The notes under the pieces were generated by a model. The model ran no database searches, was not told where the DNA came from, and saw nothing but the letters and a program-made list of their open reading frames with translations. Positions 33,270 to 45,397 of a stretch of DNA of 64,000 nt are shown here, one piece after another; the stretch's first letter is position 1, and each line of letters begins with the position of its first letter. Source of the DNA: Gnetum montanum (Eukaryota; Streptophyta; Gnetopsida; Gnetales; Gnetaceae); NCBI GenBank assembly GCA_015680685.1, contig MNCI01033409.1, positions 60,592-124,591 on the forward strand, read 5' to 3'. A program made the position numbers and the translations under genes.

Positions 33270-33800
33270 TACGAGGAGATGAATCTCTTTTGGAATTAAA
33301 CTTCTCCAACAAACCTCTATGTCTTCATATGAATGAAATAACATGAGTTCAATTTAATCCAATTCTTAAACATGTTAAAGTTTAGAATAGAGAATATCAA
33401 GACGTAAAGCTTTTCTTTTTATTTTTTTTTATTTTTTTACTCCTAAAATAATATTAATAATAAGTAAAAAATTTAGAGTACATCACATAACACTAAGTAG
33501 AAAATACCAAAAAATAACTTGAAAAGAAAAACTTTTCCAATTTTAGAAATATCTACTAAGGTGTAGAGCCATACAATTAATGATTTGAAAAATTAAGGAA
33601 AAGTAATTATTTGTAAGGAGAATGATCCCAATTCTAATAAGATTTACATCACTTTCAATATTTGTGGTTAAACATAAAATAGGAACATGATTCAAGGTAG
33701 CAATAGCAAGTGACAAAATACCAAATTTTGTAAGAAAGAAATATCCAATAGAAAATGATACACATATTATTCATTATGATTGACCTTATATCAAGAATCT
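33270..33800 (+). repeat. Dispersed repeat G, copy 3
   Basis: Direct repeat of 32260-32960 without the SINE. Non-coding, class unknown. Confidence 0.5.
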
Positions 33801-34129
33801 TTACCATTAACTATAAGTAGACACATAGGACAAAGTAGTGGAAGTAGTGTGTAAGTAAGACAAAAATAGTGATGAGTAGTGATAGCAAACATGGTAGGAC
33901 AAAGTAGTGGAAGTAGTATGCAAGCAAGAGAGGATTTAGAAGAAGCAACAAGATTTCAAATAATTTGGAATTTGAAAGAAGGCTTCTAGTGATTAGATTT
34001 GTGCAAGAATGCAAATAACCACTTTGGTTTCAAGACTTTGAAATGGAATTTTGGCAAAAAAACCCTAAAATAATTTAAGTTTACATAGTATGGAATAAAC
34101 AACTGACAATCAAATAGCTAAGCTTAAAT

Positions 34130-35450
34130 AATTTCTTGTGCAAAAGGAACATGAGATATTGAAGCTATAGGATGAATTGAAAAACTCCAACAAGGAAAAC
34201 GAACAACTAAAAGCAATGATAACTATCAAGGAATCATTGCTAGAAAATAAAGAGAAAGAAGCAACTTAGATGGAAGAAAGATTAGCCATCACAAACTCAA
34301 AATTGGAATAGGTGAAGAAGGGAAAAGCTCTAAATTATTCTTACTCGGCTCTACCAAACTTCAAAGATATAATCACTAAAGTAAACTATAACAGATAATA
34401 GGTATGAGAAACCAAAGAAGAAATTATAAAAATCAAGGGAAAATAAGCTATTTTTGTGGAAATGGAGGTTAGAGCTTAAGAGATATATGACCTAGCTAGA
34501 GCAAAAAGAGAAGTAGTGCCACCATACAAACAAGGGTTCTTGGACATGATGATGATCCAATTACAAGAGTTATGAATGAAACTACCAAAAAGAAGCTTGA
34601 ATTGGAACTGGCTTGTCTCAGTGTGGGAGCTACGCTATTTGAAATAACTAATTCAATAATGGAATCAAATCTAGGTAGGTTATGAGTTGAAGACATTCTC
34701 AAAGAACTTAATAGTACTAAACCAAATACAATAAATCAAGCCATTAAAGTTCTTCTCAATCATGGAAAATTAATACAATAGTTATTAGTAGAGGGATTTC
34801 AAATTCAGAAAATAAGAAGAATTTTTCTAGACACTGAACAGGTATATGATGATTTATAGTTATAAGAAGAGAGTGTGAAGCAATTGTAGCCTTAACTCTT
34901 GTAACAATTGTAACTACCATAGGCTGCTATATAAAGCCCAAAGCATATTTGTTTGGATCATTTGGACTAGATGGAAGCTAGGACAAACTAACTCTTAGAA
35001 GGTCTTGAAATATGAAAGCAAATTATTCAAGGTTGTAACACATAATGAAATGATCGAAAAAAATAAAGATTTGACATTGTGTGTAGAGGAGATGTGTTAG
35101 AAGATCACTTCATTAGAAGCCAACTTCATTACTTGGAAGGCTAGAACTGAAGTAAATCAAAATGATGATTAGCTAAAAGAAATTGCTAGAGAAAAAGGTA
35201 CATGAAAGCAAAAATTACTACATTGGAAATTATTATTGAAGCAGAACCAACAAAGAAGCAACTTGAGAAAATTGGTGAAGAAGCTTAGACGGATTTGGTG
35301 ATATGTAGTCTTCTCAATGAAGACAAAGAAAAGAATGAAAAATCTATAGCCTTCATTTTGTTGAAATAAAAGAAAAAGAAAATTAAAACCTAGTTCAAGA
35401 CATTCATATTGAACTATCTTATATAAAAGATGCAATTCATTTTGGACATA
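34130..35450 (+). pseudogene. LINE-2 ORF1-like coiled-coil region
   Basis: Recoverable pieces include DELKNSNKENEQLKAMITIK with strong heptad character, and DILKELNSTKPNTINQAIKV. In-frame stops are mainly TAG. ORF1 proteins of LINEs often trimerise through coiled coils and bind RNA, which is the likely former role. No zinc knuckle is visible. Confidence 0.45.
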
Positions 35451-35719
35451 AAAATAGTAAACCTAGGCACATCGTTGTCAAATTTCATAATACAAATAAT
35501 AGATCCAAAGTTTGGGAGCATTATAGTCACTTAAAGGGTTATAAAATTTGGAGCAATGAAGATCCCACTAAAAGAAAACTTGTAAAAAAATCTATAAAAT
35601 GAAGGAAAGTAAAAGAAGAGCAAAATTTTTTATAGCTTTTTTAGACACTAAAGGTAATGTAGTTATTACCAAAACTAAATATTTAAAAAACTTCACAAAG
35701 AAGATATAAAATATCTTCA

Positions 35720-36550
35720 TTATAGATTTTTAAACATTAATAGATCAATAGCAGATAAAGTGAAGATATTATATAATATATCTTTTTTAAATAAATTTAA
35801 CATTGTTGGTATTGTTGAGGCATGTGAAACTAAAGACTCTCTAGAAATGTATGTTCCAATTTTTTTTTCTTTTATTTTTTCCTTACAAAAGAAATGCAAA
35901 TTGTGGAAGACCTTTTGGAGGTTTGGTTGTTTTTGTTTGAAACTCTCTATATAAGCAAGTCCAAATAGAAAAGGTTGATAAATATAGCTAGTATGTTTGG
36001 CTAAAAATATGACAACAGAAATTCCTTTTATTTTTAGCTTTTTGCTACATTGCACATAGAAAAGCTACTTTCTATGAACACAAAGGTTTATCATGGACTT
36101 TTCCCTTTTAGTCCCTGGGCATGGATATTGCCAATTTTGCTCAACAAAGAAAAGTTTACATATGTGGTGACTATAATGCTAGAATTAATTCTAATCAAAT
36201 CACTATTAATCATTGGACTCGATGCTTTTTAAAATATAAAAAAAAGTACAAAATATAATCGATGCTCTAAAGATAGACAATTTAATCACAAGGAAAAACA
36301 TTTGTTACAATGGGTAAAAGGACTAGATTTATTGGTTCTAAATGGCATCAATAAATATCCAAAATTACATGGCTTTACTTATGTAGGAGTAGAAGGTAGC
36401 TCTAGCATTAATTTTCTTCTTTCTAGCTCAAACAATGTTAGTAGCATCAAAGTTTTTGAAGTGGATAAAAGAATAATTGAATCCTACCATTGCCCTTTAT
36501 ATTTCATGCTATTAATTGATATACAACATATTAGATATTCCAAGAGGTAA
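35720..36550 (+). pseudogene. LINE-2 endonuclease-like region
   Basis: Pieces in order are KFNIVGIVEACETKDS (the E/T-containing strand near the start of APE-type endonucleases), then GLDLLVLNGINKYPKLHGFT and GVEGSSSINFLLSSS, then KRIIESYHCPLYFMLL near the C-terminal end. The usual terminal SDH motif reads SYH. This enzyme nicks target DNA for target-primed reverse transcription. The copy is inactive. Confidence 0.5.
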
Positions 36551-37119
36551 GAGCTCTTTAAAAAAATTGCAAAAGTAAAGGAGAATTTTAAAAATGAAAT
36601 TCAAAAGATCTAAAATCCAAGTGTGAGTCTTACAAAAACTCTAATTACAATTTCCCTAAATATTTCTAAAGGCCAAAATACAAAGAATCAACATAGTTTG
36701 ACGAAAAATGTAAGATAGCTAGAAGTTTACTAAAGACTCAGAAGTCGCCATAAACTACAAAGGCATATAAAAATTTGATTTGAACTAAGAAGAGAGAATT
36801 TATTAGACAGGTAGAATAGTTTATTAGAAATGATAAAGAAAGATCCCAAATGTTTTTGGCATTCGTTTCAAAGAAAGAGAAGGACAGACTATGCTTTCTC
36901 CCTCAAAGATACTAAACATTTTTATAGAGCTTTGTTTCATGGAAATTAAAGAATTAAAGATTTTCATAACAATGGTAATACATTGTTCATTTATTTTTAT
37001 GACACAATGTAGGGAATAAGAACTCTGGCATTAAGAAAAGTTGTTGATGTAAATAACTTATATGAGAAATGATTATATGAGGACGGCCACTGGTATGGAA
37101 TGCCATCTAGAAGTTAAAT

Positions 37120-37860
37120 TTGGACATGCATGTGAGGTTAGAAAAGGAATTGTGCATTAATAAAGTAGCTATGCTCTTTGAAAAAAGAGACAGAAAAGAT
37201 TTAAATAATTATAGAATGATTGTAATCAATAAGATTTTTGCTAAGCTTCTGGGCACAATTCTAGAATCTATGCATAGTAGACTAAAAAAAATTAGATACA
37301 TGCAATTTCCCAAGAAAAATTCAAGCAACAACATTCCTCTATAGATCATCTCATCACTTTAAAATATCTTATTGATAGAGTAAAAGTTCCACATAAGAAA
37401 ACTTTTTTTTGCTTTGTAGATTTTTCTAAGGCCTATGATTTTGTCATCTATGGTAAGTTATGGAAGCACTTAGAAAATTTAGAAGTTCCCAACACACTGA
37501 TTATCCAAAAATTTTACAAAGAAGTGTACATGCAATTTACAAATAGACAAGAAAGAATTTTATCTAATAGATTTGTTGGTTTTAAACAAGGATGTCCTTT
37601 TCCTATTTATTTGATTTTTTCATTGATAAACTTGAAGAGTGTATACATAAGATACCAACTCATTTTGTAATTAGAATTGGAAAGAGTCCTATCAAACTCT
37701 TTACCCTATGTTGATGATGTTGTCTTAATATCAAATTCAATGGAAGGATTACAACAAATGCTTAGTACTCTTAATGACTTTTGTTGGTATTCAAAAATGA
37801 AAGTTAAATTTCCAAAAAACAAAAAGTATAATTTGTGGCACATGAAATAAGATGTACAAT
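37120..37860 (+). pseudogene. LINE-2 reverse transcriptase (decayed)
   Basis: NNYRMIVINKIFAKLLGTIL (finger region) is followed by CFVDFSKAYDFVIYGKLWKH (first catalytic Asp), GFKQGCPFPIYLIF and YVDDVVLISNSMEGLQQML, with YVDD at 37707-37718. At least two frame changes separate these motifs. The order of domains is that of LINE-type RT. Confidence 0.72.
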
Positions 37861-38010
37861 TCTAATATAGGAGATGAACACATGGACATAATTTTCTCTT
37901 ATAAATATCTTAGCCTAGAATGCTCTTGCAATTACCAATGTGGTCAATGTATTACTCAAAGAGTTACAAGTAGTATAAAAACCTTATTTGCTTTAGAAAG
38001 TAAATATAAG

Positions 38011-38289
38011 GAGTAATCTATGCTAATTTAGAATATCCAAAAACAACTTTATCATGTCATTGTTCAACCTACTATTCTTTATGGGTGTGTTGTATGGAGA
38101 CATGCTTTATCAAATAAATATTGGAAACAAATACAAGTAATTCAAAAATTGTTTTTACTAGATGAATTTAAAGTGAAAAGACAGACACAATATGATATTA
38201 TGCTTCTTGAAGTAGAGAGCTATTTATCAATTTATAACCTACACTCATAATCTTTCAGTATCTTTATTGGATAAATATTCCAAAAAGTG
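38011..38289 (+). repeat. 279-bp duplicated LINE-2 segment, left copy
   Basis: Starts GAGTAATCTATGC and ends TTCCAAAAAGTG. It matches 45398-45676 base for base over 279 positions apart from about seven substitutions, with no indels. It immediately abuts the left LTR of element C, sharing the bases GTG with it. Confidence 0.9.
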
Positions 38290-39121
38290 GCGAGGTACCC
38301 CTACACTCAACCATACAATCGAACTCCACAGACTAAGTGCCCACACGCCTCATGGAACACTTAAGGTTAATTATTCGTTGTCTTCCCAAACTTACTTGTA
38401 TTTGTCACAGTGTATGGTTAAGTAAGTCTGAGGTATATGATTTTTATGTCTTTTCTGTTTTTATCTCCTATGCTGATAAGGTGAAGGGTTGAAGAGATTA
38501 ATTAACTAACTTTAACTAACTAACTAAGTCTTAATTAACCTAGCATCAGCATCTGTTCCCACTTACCGTTCACACCTTGAACCGATGCAACCTTGGTTAC
38601 CAAACGCTAATCGTTGCTGGGATCACCAAGCGTAACGCACATGGTTGAAGCAGTCGTATTGAGGCACTTAGCTAGGAGAGAATGGTTGAGAGAGATTTAA
38701 TCACTAATAAAGCATGTAAATGATAAACAATAAATAAAATCCTATTTAGCCTATTCCATGCACTGCAAGGTTTATCAAAGAAGTTCATCTTTATTGTCGT
38801 ACACAAACATGTGTTCAGGTACAATATTTGCTTGAATAAAGATCCGTTCGCTTTGGAGCTCCTACTGTAGGCACATGGAAAATATTCTATCTCTGAAGAG
38901 GTAAAACTGCCAAAGTTTCGCTAAGGGTATAGATCTAGATGAGAAACAAAGGGAGAGCCACCTCTTATTTATAGACTTGGCGGTGCACCACGATATCGCG
39001 TACACGATATCACAGGAGACGACGCGATATCGCGTACGCGATATCACATGGGATGCGATATCGCAGTGGACGCAATATCGCATACGCGATATCACGGCAC
39101 ATGTGATATCACGTCCCATCA
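38287..39121 (-). repeat. 3' LTR of element C (terminal bases missing)
   Basis: From GTGGCGAGGTACCCC to CGTCCCATCA. A stretch of about 28 bases present in the right LTR (after CATACAA) is deleted near 38317. The GATATC array is very rich here (38990-39115) and includes the perfect 20-base palindrome GATATCGCGTACGCGATATC at 39026-39045. Confidence 0.85.
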
Positions 39122-39131
39122 TACCCCCATG
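39122..39131 (-). promoter_or_regulatory. Polypurine tract of element C
   Basis: CATGGGGGTA on the minus strand, directly next to the LTR. Confidence 0.75.
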
Positions 39132-39307
39132 ACTGAATAAAAACTCGTCCTCGAGTTCTTTACAAAATATTGGGACTGTATGAGATTATTGACTCAAATG
39201 GAATTAATGGGATGACATGTGAACGAATCATCATTATAGAACAAGACAAAACTATTGTTCATGACAACAAGAGTGAACACCTTATTACATTTGACATCAG
39301 GCCTTAT

Positions 39308-39493
39308 TTAGCGGCTGAGACAGAGAGAGAGAAAGAAGTGTTGCTGCTGCCAACGCCAAGATTGCGCCTTTCGTTGTCCATCCGTAAGCGAGTCATCGGT
39401 CTTGCTCCTTACATAGCTGCTTCTAGCACCACTCCATTCCAAGTGTTCCTTCCAGATCCAATTCGTTGCTGCATGATTGTCATTTGCACACAC
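39308..39493 (-). other. Conserved small frame of family 1 (copy in C)
   Basis: Sixty-one codons, MCANDNHAATNWIWKEHLEW at the start. It is the counterpart of 2266-2460 in A and 62760-62996 in D. The product is unrecognised. Whether it is translated is unknown. Confidence 0.4.
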
Positions 39494-39976
39494 AACACAG
39501 TCTTTATATTAGCAAGGGTAAATAAATTTCATAATGCAATTGATACCTTGCTTCGGTGAAAGGTCTGTTGGCTAGGTTGTGGTATGGCTGATTGCAGATC
39601 TGGAGATATAAGATTGGTGACAAGCAAAGGTGTAGGGGTTAGGAGAAAATCGAAAAAATTGGGCACCGTACCCCCATGACTAATAGCGAACCTCCGGTAG
39701 CGATAGAATGGAGAGAGAAGAAAGAACACGAAAGATGGAGAAAAAGGGACAACTATAACGTCGATGAAATGGATGTCAAGATGGAAATGAACAAAATAAT
39801 ATAGATTGCAAAAATGTTAAGGGAAAGAATTTAATTGGTGCACCAAAGAGGAATGTCAGTGGATCCTCCCCAAAGTAGGCTCATGCCCTTAATACCTTGA
39901 CAAACCCACATTCAAAGAGTCCGTAGGCTCTTGGAATGTCATTTGGAACAAGAGTTAAAGTCTTAACCGCAAGAAT

Positions 39977-40270
39977 TTACCAAAAAGAAAACAATGCGTA
40001 AACTAAAATATACACTAATGATACAATCGGCAATGCGGTGAATAATAGAGAGAAGGATGGAGAGAAAAGAATGGAATGGAATCCCAAGAACAAGGTGGTG
40101 TACAGCCCCTTGTGTAGTTCATGATTAATGTGACTTAGCAGGTCCCATTCCAAGTCTGGCCTCAAACAAACCACATCCAATGACTTCGCATTAATGCATT
40201 CAGCCAATCTATCTTCTTGAAGTAACAAGAATGCCTTCACCCAAGAGCCACCACCATTCTGACGAAACAA
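39977..40270 (-). other. Second conserved 3' ORF of family 1 (copy in C)
   Basis: Ninety-seven codons open: FRQNGGGSWVKAFLLLQEDR, then LAECINAKSLDVVCLRPDLE, HELHKGLYTTLFLGFHSILF and a hydrophobic C-terminus (SFSLLFTALPIVSLVYIL) that could span a membrane. The same words occur in A, B and D. I do not recognise a family. It may be an accessory protein or a captured fragment. Confidence 0.4.
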
Positions 40271-41062
40271 TGAAGAGAGAATGGGAAGTGAGAAGGGCCT
40301 TAGTTAGAGGGAACATTTTCATTTTAGTTCCATAACTAGTGCTTATAGCCCCAATGGTTATTTTATCTAAGGGATGTGCTTTGAATTCTCACTTTTTTTC
40401 TTTTTTTCTTTTTTTCTTTTTTTTTTGTTTTATGTGTTTATGCGTGAGAACCACACCATGCAAAGACTTGGTTATTTTTATTTGCTCAGCTTCCCAATAA
40501 TTGGGTAATGTCCAAACAGTAAGAAAACTCAAGAAGAAAACATCCAAGCACTCAAGAGAATGGCCAACACAAATGCATCAAGTTCCCTTGAAGTCACACT
40601 CTCTTCAATCATTAAGTCCTTCTTTAGTTTAAGAAATGCCCAGTCACCAATTCGTTAATAATTCTTATTTAGAAAGGACTATATATTTCCAAGCCGAGAG
40701 AGACCATAGAACTTTGTGGATGTATAGATGAAGTGAGCTCATTGCCTGCTATATCAAAAGAAACATACCTTAGTATCAACATCATAACTTAAAGGTAAAA
40801 ACCAAACATTAGCAATCACTATAAAAACAGTTCATACCATCATGAAGAACACTTATTGAATGCCAAACTTACAAGGTGGATAACACACACACACACACAC
40901 AAGAAATGAAAAAGGTATAAACGATGTTGTAAAACAAAAAACAAGAAAAGTTAAAGAAATTTGTAAAACAAAAACGTGTAAAACAACAACATGTAAGACA
41001 AAAATGTGCAAAACAAAAACATGTAAAACAAAAACGTAAAAAGAACTGAGGGCCCCAAATGA

Positions 41063-44000
41063 TTAACATAGGTGACCATCTCCCCCATGACTGAATGGAA
41101 AGAGAGAGATCTGAAATAATGAGCATCTATTTGAATTTCTTAAAAGTGCCCAACTTCTCCCAATTGATGTTTTTAGATTAAGGGGTGGAAGTTGGCAACG
41201 CTCATATTCCAATGTATATATGCTTTCGTGATCGGCATAAGTTGTTTCCCCAATTCGTTCCATGCATGTTGGTTGGTTGCTCTTTCAATTAGCTGTCAAC
41301 CATGGGGTGTCTACTACTTGTTGTGTAGTTGCTACATACAGGCATCTTTGTCTTAGAGTTTCTAAGGCACACCTATTGCATGGAGGAGATGTTGTGTATT
41401 TCTCCATGTCATCACCCGATGAGTCACTGTATGTGATGCACGGAACTCTCTTCTTCTTGATCTTTCCATAAATATTTACCTTAGATATTTCCAAGGAAAG
41501 ATCATGAATCCCTAAACATGCATCTATCGTGCTTAGCCATGCCCTTCTCATTATGATTGGGAAGTCCCCTTCATTGCTGTTAACTTCTATCACCAGGAAA
41601 TCGGCTAGGTATGACCAACCACACACAGTAGTAACGATGTCCTCCACCAATTCCAAGGGAATGGTGATGGACTGGTCATCCAGCTCTAGTTAAATGTTGC
41701 TCTTCTTAAGTTGGGGCATGTTCCAAGCTTAATACATCTCTCGTAAAATTAAGTTGACTCCGGAACCTGAGTCAAGAAGAGCCTTATGTGGTTCGTTCCT
41801 GACACTTGGAGGTAGATTAAGGGACTTCCAGGGTCAGATAGTTTCTTGGAAAGGTGGCCTACCTTGATCCAGTCGGTTACGGTATGTGTTAACATAACCG
41901 TATGCGTTGAGCTCTGTTGTTGGACTAAAGGGAGCTCCAAAGCCTTGTGTGTTGGAGGTGTGTGCACAAACTCAACCGCTTGTGGTTGTGAAAGCTTGTC
42001 GGGGCTTTTGGTTCTGAAGAAAGGTCTTCTCTTTTTACGGTTGTCAGAACCAGCAGCGGGTTGAATATTCATAGCTCTCGTAGCATTTCATAGCTGCAGT
42101 TGAGTGGGGAGTTCCCCTTGCATTGTTGGAGCAGGAGGTATGGGAACTACAGGTGGAAGAGGTGCGGATGGATTAGGAGGATGGTATGGATGTGGAACGT
42201 CTCCCAGAGGAGGAGTCCTTCTAAAGTACTCCCGAACTTGGTAGTCACGTTGGGGAGTTGTGTGATCTATGGAGTCACTTGGAGAAACCGGCTGCTACAC
42301 GTAGTATCCATATAGGTCTGGCTGCTGGTAAGGGTATTGTTGTTTAGGTGATGGCATCCCCCATGACTGTGGGTATTGCCACTGCTGATGTTGCCCGATG
42401 GGTTGTGGTGGAGTTCCACTTGGGTAGTACGTTAACAGTTGGTGGAACTACCTTGGGTTACCTTGAGGATAAGGTAACCTTCAGGGTGTCTGTCATCTGT
42501 TAAGTCTCGGGTTAAGTGCATACACCCCCAAACTCTTGTAGATGTGAGATGATTAGACAACATCCCTTAGGATGGTCATACTGGTAGATCTCACATCCAC
42601 CGTCATCGTTTGTGTCCGAATCCACAACCTCATCGGAGATAGTTATTATCCCCTTACCCTTGTCACATGTAGGGCCTGAATCTCTCTGCTTTTTCTTGTC
42701 CTTGTCACTACTTCCTTTCTCCTTAGATTCCTCTACGATTTTTAGGACAGTTTCAATTTTACTATCTAAGGAGCTCCATACTTCATCTACCTTAGCCGAT
42801 ACTTTCGTTGTTAGCTTCTAAAGCGACAAGGTTTTTCTGTTCACTAACTCTTTAAGTGGTGACTCATCCTCTTCATCGCAAAATCTCACTCCCTTCTTTC
42901 GAAGAGAGGGATCACGGTTATATTCTTCTGCACTTTCCCTTTTTTGTAGCTCCCCTTCTTCTTTGGCTACTTGTTCCAACAAGCGATGAATTTCATGGGA
43001 TCTAAGTTCTGATAGTCTCCCTTGGGCATAAGTCCCAAGGGTTCTCCTAGTTTCATACCTTAGCCCATCTACGATGTGGTGTAGTTGGTCCGGTTGTGCA
43101 TAACCATGGCCTGGGCAACGATGTAACAATGCGTAGTAGCAGTCCATGGCAGCATCCAAGGGTTCGTGAGTACCTTGCTTCCATCCTTGGATCTGCTTAC
43201 GCAAATTAGACACTCTGGAGTACGTTTGATATTTATCGTTGAAGAGTTCTAACATCGTATTCCACCTCCTGATGGTTTCCGGTTCTAAGGACTAATACCA
43301 ACTCTCTACTTCCTTTATGAGTGTCCTAGGAAACAACTTTAGTTTCTGCCACTCGTTTTCTATGTTTTGCAAGGCGCAGGCATCGTGGAATGCCTGTAAG
43401 TGATTTTGCGGATCCGCGTTGTATCCCCCCTCAAATCGTGGGATGTTATTCATGTCTAAGCGCTTGATCCGGCTATCTTTTTGATGCCTTGTTAGTATTC
43501 TTACAGCCTTCGTTATATTTAGCATGCTTTGGGTGGCAAGTAGGGGTTCGTCATGATCATCTCTTTCATAACGTCTATGATGTCTGCATTGTTCCCTACT
43601 TTCCCTTCGTTCATGCCGTGATTCTCTTGATTGCCCTCGTCCTCTCTCTCGACTCTCTCGTCGAGGTCTCTCATTTCACTTATCCTTGTCCTCATCCTTA
43701 TGCTCTCTATGACTGTCCCCTGATGTGGAAGGAGAGGGTGAATGATGTGATGAAGGCAAAGGAGAAGGAGAACCATCACCATGACAATGTTTCTTACTTT
43801 CTCTTCGATGGCTTTAGCCCTGATCGTGATGATGATCTAAGTGCCCGTCTTTGTCATGTGTTGTTGTTCCCTCAGTACACAGCTGGTGTTCATGGGGATC
43901 AGAACCAGGGTTATGTATCATGGAGCATAGGTTCTGATACCCCACCTCCTCACTATTGTTAGGAGGGGGAACATCCTTTGATAGAGAACCTTTGATAAGT

Positions 44001-44431
44001 GGTTCACCATCTCCAATTTCGCTTAGGACGTGCAGGACCTATTTGCCCTTCAACAGTGTATGTTGGCTCTCCTGCCTTGAGTCCCTTATACGTTGTGCGG
44101 ATGTGGGATGGTAATCCCTTGTGTTAAAATCACCTATAACGTATTCAGCATAGAGCTGAGTCATGCTAATTTGTGCCAAAGCACGGAGGAGCATGTTGGG
44201 GACTGCACGATCTGGAGGTAACACTATGTTACCTTGTAAGTCTCTCCAGCGCATTTGTTCATCCTAATGGAGGATAAAAGTAAAATTGAGTATATACTCA
44301 TCGAGATGAGTATATACCACCATATATTGTTGAGGAACTAGCTGATTTAGGTTATGTGTTTTAGATTGTCGACTGTCTCTAGTATGATCCCTAGGTGGTG
44401 TAATGCTCTTATGAGAAGAAGAAGAAGACAT
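41063..44431 (-). pseudogene. gag-protease polyprotein of element C
   Basis: Begins at ATG 44431 (MSSSSSHKSITPP). It carries the WRDLQGNIVLPPDRAVPNML segment (44039-44254), an Arg/His/Ser-rich linker, a capsid core intact over 42818-43255 and 43292-43525 (MNNIPRFEGGYNADPQNHLQ, then HIVDGLRYETRRTLGTYAQG), a basic segment (KKRRPFFRTKS) and a retropepsin with DSG kept at about 41774. The tail (FLVIEVNSNEGDFPIIM, SSGDDMEKY, CNRCALETLRQRCLYVATTQ) ends at HGGDGHLC, stop 41063. A frameshift near the protease site and a few stops break it. It is the best guide to the full-length family protein, about 1,100 codons. Confidence 0.82.
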
Positions 44432-44556
44432 TGTGTCTTATTCGATGTGCTATTTAACCGTTATATAAATTTTCGTTTAATTAACCCTAAGGTTCGTTTA
44501 AGCTCCCAACGATGTGAGTGATTTCCTATGTTCTACTTAGCGCACAAACACTTAGT

Positions 44557-44573
44557 TCCCGGCAACGGTGCCA
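44557..44573 (-). promoter_or_regulatory. Primer binding site of element C
   Basis: Minus-strand TGGCACCGTTGCCGGGA, again a close match to the tRNA-Asp-type site, one base from the LTR. Confidence 0.75.
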
Positions 44574-44574
44574 A

Positions 44575-45394
44575 TGATGAGTGGTGAGGTACCCCCTACA
44601 CTCAACCATACAAATACGAGCATAACACGCGTGATCCGGTCGAACTCCACAGACTAAGTGCCCACACGCCTCATGGAACACTTAAGGTTAATTATTCGTT
44701 GTCTTCCCAAACTTACTTGTATTTGTCACGGTGTATGGTTAAGTAAGTCTGAGGTATATGATTTTTATGTCTTTTCTGTTTTTATCTTCTATGCAGATAA
44801 GGTGAAGGGTTGAAGAGATTAATTAACTAACTTTAACTAACTAACTAAGTCTTAATTAACCTAGTGTCAGCATCCATTCCCACTTACCGTTCACACCCTG
44901 AACCGATGCAACCTTGGTTACCAAATGCTAATCGTTGCTGGGATCACCAAGCGTAACGCACGTGCTGGAAGCGGTTGTACTGAGGCACTTAACTAGGAGA
45001 GAAGGCTTGAGAGAGATTTAATCACTAATAAAGCATGTAAATGATAAACAATAAATAAAATCCTATTTAGCCTATTCCATGCACTGCAAGGTTTATCCAA
45101 GAAGTTCGTTTTTATTACCATACACAAACATGTGTTCAGGTACAATATTTACTCAAATAAAGATCCGTTCACTTTGGAGCTCCTACTGCGAACACATGGA
45201 AAATATTCTATGGAAAATATTCTATCTCTGGAGAGGTAAAACTGCCAGAGTTTCGCTAAGGGTCTAGATCTAGATGAGAAACAAAAAGAGAGCCGCCTTT
45301 TATTTATAGACTTTACGACGCACCGCGATATCACGTGGGATGTGATATCACAGCGGATGCAATATCACGACCCATACGATATCGTGTCCCATCA
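44575..45394 (-). repeat. 5' LTR of element C
   Basis: TGATGAGTGGTGAGGTACC to TCGTGTCCCATCA. TATA on the minus strand is CTATAAATAAAAGG (about 45297-45311). The GATATC array is shorter than in the left LTR. A small local duplication (GGAAAATATTCTAT twice) lies at about 45198-45228. Confidence 0.87.
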
Positions 45395-45397
45395 AAT

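Larger units (their letters stand above)
34090..38289 (+). mobile_element. LINE-2, non-LTR retrotransposon, 5' part (decayed)
   Basis: A coiled-coil ORF1-like region (34130-35450) is followed by an endonuclease-type region (35720-36550) and a reverse transcriptase (37370-37860). The C-terminal region with ILYGCVVW (about 38080) is cut at 38289 by element C and resumes at 45398. Frames are heavily broken. LINE-3 at 60842-61855 is the same family. The C-terminal HxLxIExGRW-type domain and ILYGCVVW motif are unlike the L1 element in the phosphatase intron. I cannot assign the clade with certainty. Confidence 0.7.
38287..45394 (-). mobile_element. LTR retrotransposon C (family 1), flanked by a 279-bp duplication
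   Basis: Left (3') LTR 38287-39121, PPT 39122-39131, gag-protease 41063-44431, PBS 44557-44573 and right (5') LTR 44575-45394. Internal order matches A, including the (CA)n tract and the shared gag-protease stop. The left LTR lacks its first bases (TGATGA) and is joined to the LINE at GTG. The right end is complete (CCCATCA) and is followed by AAT and the second copy of the LINE segment. No 5-bp TSD is present. No pol. Confidence 0.85.
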
